A stretch of 64,000 bases of DNA from an uncultured Caulobacter sp. (GCA_937925635.1 CALALX010000062.1:1-64000), one strand, 5' to 3'. Shown: positions 37,057-46,942, numbered from the stretch's first letter. The notes: generated by a model from the sequence alone, not told the origin. Program-made: numbers and translations.

Positions 37057-37458
37057 TCAGATGATGGCGAAGAACAGGGTGGCGGCCACCAGATAGACGT
37101 AGGCGACCCAGGTCAGCGTCATGCCCAGAGCGCGCGGCACCGAGGCGCCGCCGCTGTTGGACAGTCCGACCGCATGCACCACCCGGCCGACGAACAGCAC
37201 GAAGCCGCCGATATGGACGAGCAGCGGCGCGGCGCCGGCCACGTCCAGGACGATCAGGCCGGCCAGGCCCACGGGTACATACTCGCTGGCGTTGCCGAAG
37301 GCGCGAATGGCCTGGGCCAATTCCGGCACGCCGTCGTCGCCGAACGGGATCTTGTGCTTTTGCCGCTGGCGCGTGACCAGCGCCGACAGGACCAGCATCA
37401 ACAGGATGTGCAGGCCCACCCAGAGGGCGGCCGCGTGGCCCAGGTTGACGACTTCCAT
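37057..37458 (-). CDS. MAPEG family membrane protein
   Basis: 133 aa with four membrane helices. The conserved RAFGNASEYVPVGLAGLIVLD and VGRVVHAVGLSN match MAPEG proteins (membrane proteins in eicosanoid and glutathione metabolism). Bacterial members often handle lipid peroxides or glutathione conjugates. The ATG at 37458 gives the expected N-terminus MEVVNLGHAAALWV. It follows 125 bp downstream of the chemoreceptor on the same strand. Confidence 0.88.
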   Translation of the reverse strand: MEVVNLGHAAALWVGLHILLMLVLSALVTRQRQKHKIPFGDDGVPELAQAIRAFGNASEYVPVGLAGLIVLDVAGAAPLLVHIGGFVLFVGRVVHAVGLSNSGGASVPRALGMTLTWVAYVYLVAATLFFAII

Positions 37459-37582
37459 ACTCCGTGTCTCCCCGAAGACCGACAGGGTGGCGATAGGGGC
37501 GCCGTTTGCCCGGCGATGCAACCGTTCTCGGCGCATCCTGCAACAGGGGCTCAGCGCCCTCCAGACGCCCGCCAGACGCGTC

Positions 37583-39937
37583 CTAGAACTCGGTCCAGTC
37601 GTCGTCGGCGGGAGCCAGGGCGATGGCCGCTCCGCCCGCCGCCGCGACGCGGCGCGGCGCGGGCGTCGTCGCCGGAGCCGGCGTCGACACGGGCGACGCC
37701 CTTCGCTCGGCCTGAACGACGGGCGCGCTCTTCGGCCGCACCGTCGGTTCGGCGGTCTCGCCGATGCGGAAGCGACTGACCAGCGTCGCCAGCGCCGAGG
37801 CTTCGTTCGCCAGCGAATGGCTGGCGGCCGTCGATTGCTCGACCATGGCCGCGTTCTGCTGCGTGACCTGGTCCATCTGGTTGACGGCGGTGTTGACCTC
37901 CGCCAGCCCGGTGGACTGTTCATGCGACGAAGCCGCGATCTCGGTGACCAGATCGTTGATCTCCGCCACCTCCGCGACGATGCGTTTGAGCGCCTCGCCG
38001 GTCTGGCCGACCAGCCGCACGCCCTGCCCCACCTGTTCGGAGCTTGAGGCGATGAGGGTCTTGATCTCCTTGGCCGCCTCGGCGGAGCGCTGGGCCAGGG
38101 CCCGCACTTCCTGGGCCACGACCGCGAAGCCCTTGCCCGCGTCGCCGGCGCGCGCCGCTTCGACGCCGGCGTTCAGGGCCAGAAGGTTGGTCTGGAAGGC
38201 GATCTCGTCGATCACGCCGGTGATCTGGCTGATCTCGTTGGACGACTGCTCGATCTGCTGCATGGCCTCGACGGCCTGGCCCACGACCCGGCCGCTCTGC
38301 TCGGCGCCTTGGCGGGTGCGGTCGACCGCGCCCTTGGCCTGGGTCGCGCCCTCAGCCGAGCGACGGACCGTGGCGGTGATCTCGTCGAGCGCCGCGGCCG
38401 TCTCCTCAAGGCTGGCGGCCTGGTGCTCGGTGCGGCGCGACAGGTCGTCGGCGGCGTGGCTGATCTCGTCGGTCGTCGACCGGATGCCGGCCGCATTGCC
38501 GACGATGACCCTCATCGTGTCCTGCAGCTGCGCCATCGCGGCGTTGAAGTCGTCGCGCAGCTTTCGGTACTCCGACGGGAACTCTCCGGTCAGGCGGAAG
38601 GTGAGGTCGCCTTCGGCCAGCTTCTCCAGCCCCTCGCCGACCGATGAAACCACCTGCTCCTGGGCCTGCGCGTTGGCGCGCTGCATCGCCTCGTTGCGCG
38701 AACGCTCGGCCTCGGCCTGGACCCTCGCGCGCTCCTCGTCCGTCCGCAGCCGGCCGGTTTCGGCGAGGTCGTGTCGGAAGCCTTCCAGCGCCCGCGCGAT
38801 GCCCCCGATCTCGTCCTTCAGGTCGAGGCCCCGGATCGGCTCTTCATAGCGCCCGGCGCTCAAGGCGTTGACGGCCCCGGTGATGCGCGCCAGCGGGCGG
38901 CGGACGACGACCATGGTCGTCGCGAACAGCGCTGCGAGCACCAGTCCGAGCATGACAGCGCCGCCGACCATCAGCGCGAAGGCCAGCCGGTTGGCCGGGC
39001 CGTTGATGGCGGACACCGGAATGTCGGTCACCAGGGTCCAGCGGCCCTCGATGCCGGGGATCGTCGCCGGCGTGAACAGGCGGCTGACGTCGTGGCCGCC
39101 GGCTTTGACGCCGTCGATGGACATCGCCGGGCCGCCGCGCAGAACCGACCTCAGGGCGTCGGCGCCGGCTCCCTCGTAGGCCCTGGTGCGCATCGCCGCG
39201 TCCGGGTGGGAAACCCAGTTGCCCCCCGGGGACACCAGCATCACCGTGCCCTCGCCGAACGGCTTCATCTTGCCCAGCATCGCCGCCAGGTCATCAAGGG
39301 CCACATCGACGCCGGCCACGCCGATCACCTTGCCGCCTGAAACGACCGGATAGGTGATGGAGGTCATCAGGACCTGCTTGTCCCCGACCTTGTCCGTGTA
39401 GGGCTCGAGCAGCGCCGGTTTTCCGCTCCCGAACGAACGCAGGTAGTAGTCCTCCTGGTAGTTCTCCGGCTCAGTGGCTTCAGTCTCGATCGTTCCGTCG
39501 GCGCGTCGCACCCAGAAGGAGGAGAAGTTGCCGACGGCGTTGGTCGCGGGCGCGCCTGTACCGGCGAGCGCGGCGTCCTGGCCGTCCCAGGCGTCAGGCG
39601 CGATCATGAACCAGCTGGTGAGCACGATGGGCGACATCGACACCGCCGGCCTGGCCATCGCGTCGGCCACGGCGCGATCGCGCAGACCCGCCTCATGCGC
39701 GGCTCCAAGGTCAGCCGCGAGCGTCTTCACCCCACCGGATATCTCGCCCAGGCGCGCTTCGACGCTGTAGGAGGCCTGCTGGCCGAGCGCCTGGGCGTAG
39801 TCGCCGGAAAGGCCCTTCGCCACGGATCTCGTGTGCTGCGAAACGGCGAACGCCGCGATCAGGAGCAGAAAACCGACCACAAAACCCGCGGCCGTAAGCA
39901 TCTTCCCCGCGACAGACAGTCGCTGGAATGCCTGCAT
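37583..39937 (-). CDS. Methyl-accepting chemotaxis protein with Cache sensor
   Basis: 784 aa. Two membrane helices (about residues 10-32 and 320-345) enclose a periplasmic dCache-like sensor with [20 protein letters not shown] and [24 protein letters not shown] features. HAMP follows, then the long signalling coiled coil with the tip [21 protein letters not shown]. The last five residues, DWTEF, resemble the C-terminal pentapeptide that tethers CheR/CheB. The ATG at 39937 is preceded by GAGGGGAAAG. Ligand unknown. Confidence 0.95.
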   Translation of the reverse strand: MQAFQRLSVAGKMLTAAGFVVGFLLLIAAFAVSQHTRSVAKGLSGDYAQALGQQASYSVEARLGEISGGVKTLAADLGAAHEAGLRDRAVADAMARPAVSMSPIVLTSWFMIAPDAWDGQDAALAGTGAPATNAVGNFSSFWVRRADGTIETEATEPENYQEDYYLRSFGSGKPALLEPYTDKVGDKQVLMTSITYPVVSGGKVIGVAGVDVALDDLAAMLGKMKPFGEGTVMLVSPGGNWVSHPDAAMRTRAYEGAGADALRSVLRGGPAMSIDGVKAGGHDVSRLFTPATIPGIEGRWTLVTDIPVSAINGPANRLAFALMVGGAVMLGLVLAALFATTMVVVRRPLARITGAVNALSAGRYEEPIRGLDLKDEIGGIARALEGFRHDLAETGRLRTDEERARVQAEAERSRNEAMQRANAQAQEQVVSSVGEGLEKLAEGDLTFRLTGEFPSEYRKLRDDFNAAMAQLQDTMRVIVGNAAGIRSTTDEISHAADDLSRRTEHQAASLEETAAALDEITATVRRSAEGATQAKGAVDRTRQGAEQSGRVVGQAVEAMQQIEQSSNEISQITGVIDEIAFQTNLLALNAGVEAARAGDAGKGFAVVAQEVRALAQRSAEAAKEIKTLIASSSEQVGQGVRLVGQTGEALKRIVAEVAEINDLVTEIAASSHEQSTGLAEVNTAVNQMDQVTQQNAAMVEQSTAASHSLANEASALATLVSRFRIGETAEPTVRPKSAPVVQAERRASPVSTPAPATTPAPRRVAAAGGAAIALAPADDDWTEF

Positions 39938-40010
39938 AGTCTTTCCCCTCGGGAACCCCAATAGGCTCCGATAGGCCAGCTATGCTTAACGACGTCTTGA
40001 GATCGGGAAA

Positions 40011-41852
40011 TCAGCGCTCGCGCGCGATCGGGTAGAGCAGATAGCGGTCGTCCCAGAACGGCGTGCGCTCGTAGAACCAGGACAGCCGCGCGTCGGGATC
40101 GGCCGCGAACGTCGGATCAGCGGCCAGCTTCGCCTCGAAAGCGGCCTTCAGGGCCGGATCGGCCGCCAGCATCCGGTCGGCCAGCGGCGCGACAGCGTAG
40201 CCCTCGATGTACTCCACCCGGTTCAGGATCTCGGGAATCATGCCCCAGGCGAAGAAGCTCTCCGACGACTGCGGCTCCAGCAGCAGGACGACAATGTCGC
40301 CCAGCGGCTGGTCGGTGGAGATCCTGACCGAGCCGGCCGGGAAGACCCAGTCGCGGCGCTCGACGCCGACCGACGTCACGGAAATCGGCACATGCCCCTC
40401 GTTGGTGCGGGGCGAGAGCTTGGGATCCCTCAGTCGCAGCATGTCGACCGCGACGGTCTTTGGCGCCGCCAGGGTCTCCATCTCCACCCCATGGATGCGC
40501 AACCGCTCGATCAGGTCGGACCGGTAGGCCGGAACCCAGTAGGCCTTCGGCCGATCCAGGCTCAGGGTCGGCCTGCTGCCGTAGAACGGAACCTTCCACG
40601 GCTCCGGGTCCGGCTTGCCGAGCCAGCGGATCTCGGGGCCGCCCGAGGCGGCGCTGTCATAGCGCTCGAACAGGATACCCTTGAAGTCGCGAACGCGGGA
40701 CGGGTTCTCCTCGGACTCGAAGTTGGCGAGGATCTTCGCCGGTCGCAGGGCCCGGTCCTTGTCGATCGCCGCCCGCAGTCCGGCGCCCTTCGCGGCCAGG
40801 AGCTCCATGGCTTCCTGAATGAACACATAGGTCCCCAGCACCCGCTGCTCATGCGGCTTGAGGCTATGGTTCTCGATCAGGATGGTCGGGACGTGGGCCG
40901 CCGAGCCCCAGCCGTTGGAGAAGCGCTCGCCCAGGCCGCCGTCGCTGAGGCCCTTCTTCGGGTCGCGGTCGTCGATCGCGAAGACCAGCTCGCCGGGGAT
41001 GTGGCCCTGGTCCTCCAGCGCCCTGTAAACCGCCGGTTTGAACGCCTCGTCCAGCCAACGAGCGACGCCCGGCGATCGCGACCAGACGCCGGCCTCGCCG
41101 TTGTATCCAAAGGTCACGTCGTACTGGTAGTCGATGCCGTCAGTGACGTGGACATCGATGTAGAGGTCCGGCCGGTACTTGCCCGCGAAGGCCCGCACCG
41201 CCCGCATCTCGGGCTGGTCCAGCTTCATGTAGTCGCGGTTGAGATTCTGGTTGGTCGCCGTGTTGCGCCAGCCCTGGATGCGCGGACCACGCTGGTTGGG
41301 CCGCGAGTAGGGTCCGGACCGCTCATGGCCGTCGACCGACAGGATCGGGATCAGGATCAGATTCACCCCGTCGAGGAGGCCGTCCTTGCCGTAGAAGGCG
41401 ATGTCGCGCAGCAGCATCATGCCCGCGTCCTTGCCGTCGATCTCTCCCGGGTGGATGCCGGCCTGGACCAGCAGCACCGGCTTCTTCGGATCGAAGGCCG
41501 CGCCGTCCTTGCTGGCGATCACCGCATAGATCGGCCGCCCCTCCGGCGAGACGCCGAACTGTTCGATGCGGATCAGGTCGCTGGCCGCGTCCAGGCGGTC
41601 GAACCAGGCGCGGGTGTCGGCGTAGTTCGGGCTGAAGTCGTGCTCCGGGTCCTGCTCGAAGGCGCTGGCCCAGGGGTCGGTCGCCGGCCGCAGCAGGGCG
41701 CGGCTCTTGCCGTCCCATTCGGGCGCCGGCGGCAGGAAGGGCTGGTCCCAGGGCTTGGCGTTCGGAATCGAAGCGGGATCGGACATGGCGGGACTCGCGA
41801 CCAGAAGAGCGCCGAAAACGGCGGAGACAAGGGACATTCGCATGGAGGTCAC
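40011..41852 (-). CDS. Secreted M14 zinc carboxypeptidase
   Basis: 613 aa. A signal peptide (cleavage near ASPAMS) is followed by an M14 catalytic domain: zinc ligands HPGEIDG (HxxE) and VDVHVTDG (His), plus NTATNQNLNRDYMK for substrate binding. The later part (about residues 380-613) is a beta-rich C-terminal region. It is likely periplasmic peptide or cell-wall-peptide cleavage. The start is ambiguous: GTG at 41852 overlaps the mazF stop in a GTGA junction, and ATG at 41843 is an alternative. Confidence 0.9.
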   Translation of the reverse strand: MTSMRMSLVSAVFGALLVASPAMSDPASIPNAKPWDQPFLPPAPEWDGKSRALLRPATDPWASAFEQDPEHDFSPNYADTRAWFDRLDAASDLIRIEQFGVSPEGRPIYAVIASKDGAAFDPKKPVLLVQAGIHPGEIDGKDAGMMLLRDIAFYGKDGLLDGVNLILIPILSVDGHERSGPYSRPNQRGPRIQGWRNTATNQNLNRDYMKLDQPEMRAVRAFAGKYRPDLYIDVHVTDGIDYQYDVTFGYNGEAGVWSRSPGVARWLDEAFKPAVYRALEDQGHIPGELVFAIDDRDPKKGLSDGGLGERFSNGWGSAAHVPTILIENHSLKPHEQRVLGTYVFIQEAMELLAAKGAGLRAAIDKDRALRPAKILANFESEENPSRVRDFKGILFERYDSAASGGPEIRWLGKPDPEPWKVPFYGSRPTLSLDRPKAYWVPAYRSDLIERLRIHGVEMETLAAPKTVAVDMLRLRDPKLSPRTNEGHVPISVTSVGVERRDWVFPAGSVRISTDQPLGDIVVLLLEPQSSESFFAWGMIPEILNRVEYIEGYAVAPLADRMLAADPALKAAFEAKLAADPTFAADPDARLSWFYERTPFWDDRYLLYPIARER

Positions 41853-42166
41853 TCTTCGAACATCTCGCGCAGAGTGGCGAGCAGGGTCGTCAACTCGACC
41901 GTATGCAATCTGCCGATCTTGCGGATCATTCGTGTCCGGTCGACTGAGCGCATCTGGTCTGGAACCAGGAGACCAATCCGACTGGCGAACCGGACTTCAG
42001 GGCGAAATCGGGACGGCAGGCTCCCGGTGGTCAGTGGTACGATGAGATGGACGGGGAGATGGCTGAGGCCATCCGGAGACACGATCACGCAGGGTCGGGT
42101 CTTGCGCAGTTCGCTGCCGACGGTTGGATCGAGTCGAACAAGCCAAACGTCGCCGCGTCTGATCAA
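41849..42166 (-). CDS. mazF: MazF/PemK family mRNA interferase toxin
   Basis: 105 aa. The family pattern is complete: MIRRGDVWLVRLDPTVGSE (start, catalytic strand with the arginine), KTRPCVIVSPD and LIVPLTTGS, followed by SRIGLLVPDQMRSVDRTRM. MazF cleaves RNA at short sites. The antitoxin gene overlaps it by four bases upstream, a standard toxin-antitoxin layout. The stop overlaps the possible GTG start of the peptidase gene. Confidence 0.93.
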   Translation of the reverse strand: MIRRGDVWLVRLDPTVGSELRKTRPCVIVSPDGLSHLPVHLIVPLTTGSLPSRFRPEVRFASRIGLLVPDQMRSVDRTRMIRKIGRLHTVELTTLLATLREMFEE

Positions 42167-42498
42167 GGACGTTTCTCTTCATTGGCCGCGAGCGCGGCCT
42201 CCAGTTCAGCGATCTCTTCTTCCGTCCAATCCTCACCCAGAGCCTCGGTGTCCATGTCGGAGGCCAGGTCGGCATCAAGCCATTCCCGCTCCTCCTCGGT
42301 CAGCCCCGCAGCCGCAATGCGCCTGGCGTCGTCTTCCCAACCCTGGCGAGGGGTCCTTCGCGCCGGAATAATGGTGATCTTGCCGGGTTCGTAGACGAAC
42401 TCAACCGCGCCGCCCTCCGCGACCCCGAGGGCCTGAAGCGCGGACTTGGGCAGGATCACGCCTTGGGAATTCCCGATCTTTCGAATGGACGAGGCCAT
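42163..42498 (-). CDS. mazE: MazE/AbrB family antitoxin
   Basis: 111 aa. The N-terminal 50 residues are an AbrB-type swapped-hairpin DNA-binding domain (SIRKIGNSQGVILPKSALQAL). The acidic C-terminal tail (EEEREWLDADLASDMD, AELEAALAANEEK) would wrap around MazF and neutralise it. GGAGCGCAG precedes the ATG. It probably represses its own operon together with MazF. It is longer than the classical 82-aa MazE because of the extended tail. Confidence 0.93.
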   Translation of the reverse strand: MASSIRKIGNSQGVILPKSALQALGVAEGGAVEFVYEPGKITIIPARRTPRQGWEDDARRIAAAGLTEEEREWLDADLASDMDTEALGEDWTEEEIAELEAALAANEEKRP

Positions 42499-42540
42499 GA
42501 CTGCGCTCCGTTACAACAAAGTTATAACATCGCTACCCGC

Positions 42541-44076
42541 CTACTTCCAGATCGGCTTGCCGTCACCGGGGAGGCCGAGCCTGCCCCACATCTCCGACAC
42601 CCGGTCGACCACAGCCTGGTCCATGCGGATCTTCTCGCCCCATTCGCGGTGGGTTTCTGGCGGCAGCTTGTTGGTGGCGTCGAGGCCGATCTTGCTGCCC
42701 AGGCCGCTCTCGGGGCTGGCGAAGTCGAGGTAGTCGATCGGGGTGTTCTCGATGACGGTGATGTCGCGGGCCGGGTCCATCTTGGTCGAGATGGCCCACA
42801 TGACCTGTTTCCAGTCGCGGGCGTCGATGTCGTCGTCCACGACGATGACCCATTTCGTGTACATGAACTGGCGCAGATAGCTCCAGACGCCGAGCATCAC
42901 CCGCTTGGCGTGGCCGGGGTAGGCCTTCTTCATCGACACCACGGCGATGCGGTAGCTGCAGCCCTCGGGCGGCAGCCAGAAGTCGGTGATCTCGGGGAAT
43001 TGGGCGCGCAGCAGGGGGATGAAGACCTCGTTCAGCGCCTCGCCCAGCACCGAGGGCTCGTCCGGCGGGCGGCCGGTGAAGGTGGTCAGGTAGATGGGGT
43101 CGCGGCGCATGGTGATGGCTGTGACCTGGAAGACCGGGAAGGTCTCGACCGAATTGTAGTAGCCGGTGTGGTCGCCGTAGGGGCCTTCGGGGGCGTGTTC
43201 GTCGAACAGGACATGGCCCTCCAGCACGATCTCGGCGTTGGCGGGGACCATCAGGGGCACGGTCTTGCAGGGAACCAGTTCGGCCTTCTGGCCGCGCAGC
43301 AGGCCGGCGAACTGGTACTCCGACAGGGTGTCCGGCACGGGCGTCACCGCCGCCAGAATCACACCCGGGTCGGCGCCGATCACCGCGCAGGCGGGCAGCG
43401 GCTCGCGCTTGCCGGCCTTCTTGTGGCGGCCGTAGTGCTGGGCCCCGCCGCGATGGGCCAGCCAGCGCATGATCGCCCGGTCCTTGCCCAGCACCTGCAT
43501 GCGGTAGATGCCGAGGTTGAAGTCGTCCTCCTTCGAGTCCGACGGCCCCTTTGTGACCACCAGCGGCCAGGTGATCAGCGGCGCGGGCTCGCCGGGCCAA
43601 CAGGTCTGGACGGGCAGCTTGCCGAGGTCCACCTGGTCGCCCTTGAGCACCACCTGCTGCACCGGCGCGGACTTCACGGTCTTCGGCCGCATCGACATCA
43701 CGGTCTGGGCCAGCGGCAGCAGCTCCATGGCGTCCTTTATGCCGCGCGGCGGCTCGGGCTGGCGCAGGAAGGCCAGGAGCTCGCCGACCTCGCGCAGCTC
43801 GCCGGCCGTGGTGCGCGGCTCGCCGCCGAGCGTCACGCCCAGCGCCACCCGCTTCACCGTGCCGAACAGGTTGGCCAGGCAGGGCATCGGCGAGATGGAG
43901 CCGTCCTCCATCACTGGCTTTTCGAACAGCACCGCCGGCCCGCCCGTGGCCAGCAGCCGGGTGCAGATCTCGGTCATCTCCAGCACCGTCGACACGGGCT
44001 CGGTCACCCGCACCAGCTCGCCGTCCGCTTCCAGTTTCGCGATGAAGTCCCGCAGCGACCGATAGGCCAAGGTCAT
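42541..44076 (-). CDS. ubiD: UbiD family decarboxylase (3-octaprenyl-4-hydroxybenzoate)
   Basis: 511 aa. It uses prenylated FMN to decarboxylate 3-polyprenyl-4-hydroxybenzoate in ubiquinone synthesis. The order of family segments is complete: [30 protein letters not shown] [47 protein letters not shown] and [21 protein letters not shown]. UbiX, which makes the cofactor, is not in this window. UbiA, the previous step, lies at 49160-50089. Confidence 0.95.
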   Translation of the reverse strand: MTLAYRSLRDFIAKLEADGELVRVTEPVSTVLEMTEICTRLLATGGPAVLFEKPVMEDGSISPMPCLANLFGTVKRVALGVTLGGEPRTTAGELREVGELLAFLRQPEPPRGIKDAMELLPLAQTVMSMRPKTVKSAPVQQVVLKGDQVDLGKLPVQTCWPGEPAPLITWPLVVTKGPSDSKEDDFNLGIYRMQVLGKDRAIMRWLAHRGGAQHYGRHKKAGKREPLPACAVIGADPGVILAAVTPVPDTLSEYQFAGLLRGQKAELVPCKTVPLMVPANAEIVLEGHVLFDEHAPEGPYGDHTGYYNSVETFPVFQVTAITMRRDPIYLTTFTGRPPDEPSVLGEALNEVFIPLLRAQFPEITDFWLPPEGCSYRIAVVSMKKAYPGHAKRVMLGVWSYLRQFMYTKWVIVVDDDIDARDWKQVMWAISTKMDPARDITVIENTPIDYLDFASPESGLGSKIGLDATNKLPPETHREWGEKIRMDQAVVDRVSEMWGRLGLPGDGKPIWK

Positions 44077-44134
44077 GCTCCCGTTACGCGGGGCGGAAGC
44101 TAGGGCGGAGCGGGGTGCGTGTCACGGGGGGCAT

Positions 44135-44252
44135 TGCGTCCTTCGCGACGCGATCCCGAGGGATCGCTCCTCAGGATGACGGACTCAGAGAAGCGCTACC
44201 CACTTTCGTCATGGTGAGGCGCGAGCCTCAAGCGAGCGTCGCGAACCACGCA
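44135..44252. repeat. Palindromic repeat pair, family 4, copy A
   Basis: The left unit 44135-44181 runs from TGCGTCCTTCGCGACGCGAT to CTCCTCAGGATGACG. The right unit 44207-44252 runs inversely from CGTCATGGTGAGG to GTCGCGAACCACGCA. The two are imperfect inverted copies separated by 25 bp, in the gap upstream of ubiD. A closer pair lies at 50438-50547. Confidence 0.7.
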
Positions 44253-44256
44253 CCGC

Positions 44257-44598
44257 CTACCCGCCCCCATCCCGCGCCTTGATCATCGTCTTCGTCGCCA
44301 GCTTGCGCCAGCGGCGGTCGAGGAACCCTCGGAGCTGGGCGGGATCGAGGGTCGCCAGTCGCGCCAGCACCGAGGGGTAGTCCTTGTAGTGCGGCGTGAT
44401 GTGGAAGGTCTGCGGCTCGACCTCCATCAGCATGTCCCGTTCGTCGAAGGACACGTCCATCAGCACGGCGCTGTCATCCTCGGCGCGCACGCGGGTGAAG
44501 AACTTCCCCCGCACCTTGAACGCGGGCATCCCGTAGCTGGTCCCCTCCTCGGCGCCCGGGAAGGACAGGGCGATCGCGGCGAACTCTTCCCTCGTCAT
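44257..44598 (-). CDS. MmcQ/YjbR family DNA-binding protein
   Basis: 113 aa. MTREEFAAIALSFPGAEEGT and MPAFKVRGKFFTRVR, followed by KDYPSVLARLATLDPAQLRGFLDRRWRKLA, match the MmcQ/YjbR family, small proteins with a 'double wing' fold of unclear function. GGAGGAG precedes the ATG at 44598. It follows the gamma-glutamyltransferase gene... in reverse order: it lies between ggt (upstream on the minus strand) and a repeat pair. Confidence 0.88.
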   Translation of the reverse strand: MTREEFAAIALSFPGAEEGTSYGMPAFKVRGKFFTRVRAEDDSAVLMDVSFDERDMLMEVEPQTFHITPHYKDYPSVLARLATLDPAQLRGFLDRRWRKLATKTMIKARDGGG

Positions 44599-44642
44599 CG
44601 CTCCTCCGACGTTCCGGCCTCGGCGGGGCGGCGGCGTCTGGA

Positions 44643-46412
44643 TCAGTACGCCAGCGCCACGCCGTCCTTGCGCATCTCGGTGGCGGCGGCGTAGCGGCCG
44701 GGCCAGCGCTCGATGGCCTGGTAGCCGCCGAAGCCGCCGTCGCTGCCGCCGATCTTCCAGCCGATCGCCTCCAGCGCCTTGCGCGTCGCCTCTGGCACGC
44801 CGGTCTCCAGCCGGAGCAGGCCCGGATGGCCGAGCTGTTCGCCGGTCGGCTCCATGCCGCCCTCGTGGTGCCAGCGGGGGCTGTCCCCCGCCGCCTGCAG
44901 ATCGAGGCCGTGGTCGACCATGTTGCTGATGATCTGGGCCTGGCCCTGGGGCTGCATGTCGCCGCCCATGACGCCGAAGGCCAGCCAGGGCTCGCCGCCC
45001 TTGACCGCGAAGCCGGGGATGATGGTCTGGAACGGCCGCTTGCCCGGCGCATAGAGGTTGGGGTGGCCGTCGGTCAGGCTGAACAGCTCGCCCCGGTCCT
45101 GCAGCATGAAGCCCAGGCCGTCCGGCGACAGGCCCGACCCCATGCCCCGGAAGTTGGACTGGATGATCGAGACCATCATCCCGTCGCTGTCGGATGTGCA
45201 GAAGTAGGTGGTGTCGCCGTGCGACGGGGCCTGGCCCGGATAGGCGGGGGTCAGGATGCTGTCCGGCTTGATGAGCTTCGCGCGCTGGGCGGCGTACTCT
45301 TTCGAGTTCAGCCACTCGACCGGGATCTTGCCGAAGTCGGGGTCGGCGAAGTAGCGGCCGCGGTCCTCGTAGGCCAGGCGCTTGGCCTCGACCGCGTGGT
45401 GGATCGAGGCGGCCGATTGGAAGCCCATCGCCTTGACGTCGAACTGCTCGAGGATGTTCAGCAGCTGCAGGGTCGACAGACCCTGGCTGTTGGGGGCCAG
45501 GCCATAGACATCGACGCCGTGGTAGCCGCTGACCAGCGGCGGCGTCCATTCGCTGTGGTGGGCCTTGAGGTCGGCGCGGGTCATCCAGCCGCCGATGCGC
45601 TTGAAGTAGGCCTCGATCACGTCGGCGATCGGGCCGTCGTAGTAGGCGTCGCGTCCGCCCTCGGCGATCATCCGGTAGGTCCTGGCCAGGGCCGGGTTGC
45701 GGAAGACCTCGCCCTCGCGCGGCGCGCGGCCGTCCGGAGCCCAGACCTTGTTGAAGTTGGCGACCTCCTCGATGCCGGAGCCGGGGCCGTTGAACCGCCT
45801 GAACGAGGCGGCCAGGTAGTAGGCGACGTTCTGGCTGACCGGCGCGCCCGCCTCGGCGTGGGCGATGGCCGGATCGAACAGGTCCTTCCACGGCAGCTTG
45901 CCGTAACGCTGGTGCAGGTCCCACCAGGCCTGGACCGCGCCCGGCACGCTGACGCTGACGGCGCCGAAGCTCGGGATCAGGCCCCTGGCGTTGGCGCGCG
46001 CGCGGACGGTCTCCAGCGACAGGCCCTTGGGCGAGCGACCCGAACCATTGAGCCCGACGACCTTCCGGGTCTTCGGGTCCCAGAGCATGGCGAAGCAGTC
46101 GCCGCCGATGCCGCAGGCGATCGGCTCGAGCAGGCCCAGGCAGGCGTTGGCCGCGACGGCGGCGTCGATCGCGCTGCCGCCCTTCTTCAGGACCTCGATC
46201 GCCGCCATCGTCGCCAGCGGATGGGCGGTGGCCGCCGCGCCGTGGATCCCCCAGGCCGCCGACCGGCTGGCGAAGGTGGCGCCGTCGATGCGGTCGCCGC
46301 CCCTTACGTCGGGCCGGTTGAGATTGGGGTTGCCGGCGCGACTCTGGGCAAGGGCCGCGGTCGAGGCGAAGGCGGCGGCCGGCAGGGCGGCGAGAAAGGT
46401 GCGGCGGCGCAT
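44643..46412 (-). CDS. ggt: Gamma-glutamyltransferase
   Basis: 589 aa periplasmic enzyme cleaving glutathione and related gamma-glutamyl compounds. The signal peptide begins MRRRTFLAALPAAAFAS, Tat-like. The catalytic nucleophile is the threonine of GDTTYFC, where the precursor cleaves itself into two subunits. Other motifs are ANACLGLLEPIACGIGGDCF, GAVSVSVPGAVQAW and GLGFMLQDRGELFS. GGGGAG lies 8 bases before the ATG. With gshA near 61 kb it touches glutathione metabolism, though the genes are far apart. Confidence 0.93.
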   Translation of the reverse strand: MRRRTFLAALPAAAFASTAALAQSRAGNPNLNRPDVRGGDRIDGATFASRSAAWGIHGAAATAHPLATMAAIEVLKKGGSAIDAAVAANACLGLLEPIACGIGGDCFAMLWDPKTRKVVGLNGSGRSPKGLSLETVRARANARGLIPSFGAVSVSVPGAVQAWWDLHQRYGKLPWKDLFDPAIAHAEAGAPVSQNVAYYLAASFRRFNGPGSGIEEVANFNKVWAPDGRAPREGEVFRNPALARTYRMIAEGGRDAYYDGPIADVIEAYFKRIGGWMTRADLKAHHSEWTPPLVSGYHGVDVYGLAPNSQGLSTLQLLNILEQFDVKAMGFQSAASIHHAVEAKRLAYEDRGRYFADPDFGKIPVEWLNSKEYAAQRAKLIKPDSILTPAYPGQAPSHGDTTYFCTSDSDGMMVSIIQSNFRGMGSGLSPDGLGFMLQDRGELFSLTDGHPNLYAPGKRPFQTIIPGFAVKGGEPWLAFGVMGGDMQPQGQAQIISNMVDHGLDLQAAGDSPRWHHEGGMEPTGEQLGHPGLLRLETGVPEATRKALEAIGWKIGGSDGGFGGYQAIERWPGRYAAATEMRKDGVALAY

Positions 46413-46465
46413 GGTGATGGCTCCCCGGGGTACTGGTCGTGGGGACTATAGGCCGAACAGGAGCG

Positions 46466-46885
46466 CTATCCAGTCTCCCTCCCCGCATGGGGAGGGTGGC
46501 CGGCCGAAGGCCGGACGGGTGGGGCCCCTGCGGGTCGAAACACTGGCTGATCGACGAGCGCAGCCTGGATGACCAGCATCACGCCGTCGAAGTTTTCGCG
46601 AACGGCGGTGGTCGAGAACCGCAGCACAAGGAAACCCTCGCGCCGGAGCACGGCATCGCGAACCGCGTCGTGGCGCCTCGCTTCGTCCTCGCCGTGCTGG
46701 CCGCCATCGACCTCGATGACCAGACGCCGCGTGAAGCAGACGAAGTCCAGATAGTATCCGCGGAAGGGCGCTTGCCGTCGGAAGCGATAGCCTTCTGCTC
46801 GCATCTTCTTCAGCCGCGACCAGAGCTTGACCTCCATCGCGGGCATGTCCGACCGCATCGCTCTGGCACGATCTCGCGGCTGCAT
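46466..46885 (-). CDS. DUF559 domain endonuclease-like protein enclosed by inverted repeats
   Basis: 139 aa. The DUF559 core is MEVKLWSRLKKMRAEGYRFR (catalytic glutamate region), YYLDFVC (aspartate), LVIEVDGGQH (ExD) and GFLVLRFS, a Vsr-like member of the PD-(D/E)XK nuclease superfamily. The ATG at 46885 is one base inside the inner end of the right inverted repeat, and the GGGTGGGG that serves as ribosome-binding site lies in that repeat. The frame then crosses the whole left repeat (residues about 121-138, PVRPSAGHPPHAGRETG) and stops just outside it. Target unknown. Confidence 0.82.
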   Translation of the reverse strand: MQPRDRARAMRSDMPAMEVKLWSRLKKMRAEGYRFRRQAPFRGYYLDFVCFTRRLVIEVDGGQHGEDEARRHDAVRDAVLRREGFLVLRFSTTAVRENFDGVMLVIQAALVDQPVFRPAGAPPVRPSAGHPPHAGRETG

Positions 46886-46942
46886 CGCCCCACCCGTCCC
46901 GGCTTCGCCGGTCCACCCTCCCCATGCGGGGAGGGAGACTGG
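46470..46942. mobile_element. Inverted-repeat unit (family 3 palindromes) carrying the DUF559 gene
   Basis: The left arm 46470-46525 and right arm 46887-46942 are 56-bp inverted copies. The outer 30 bp (CCAGTCTCCCTCCCCGCATG, then GGGAGGGTGG) and the inner ACGGGTGGGGC are identical. The middle is a small hairpin that differs (CCGGCCGAAGGCCGG versus ACCGGCGAAGCCGGG). Each arm is itself a REP-like palindrome. The unit sits between the VOC gene stop (46945) and ggt. No clear target duplication is seen. Related arms without cargo are at 62312-62457. Confidence 0.7.

Noticed and set aside
46470..46942. Calling the DUF559 unit a classical transposon
   Set aside because: The arms are REP-like hairpins, there is no DDE or RAYT transposase and no clear target duplication, so it is reported as a repeat-enclosed nuclease gene only.
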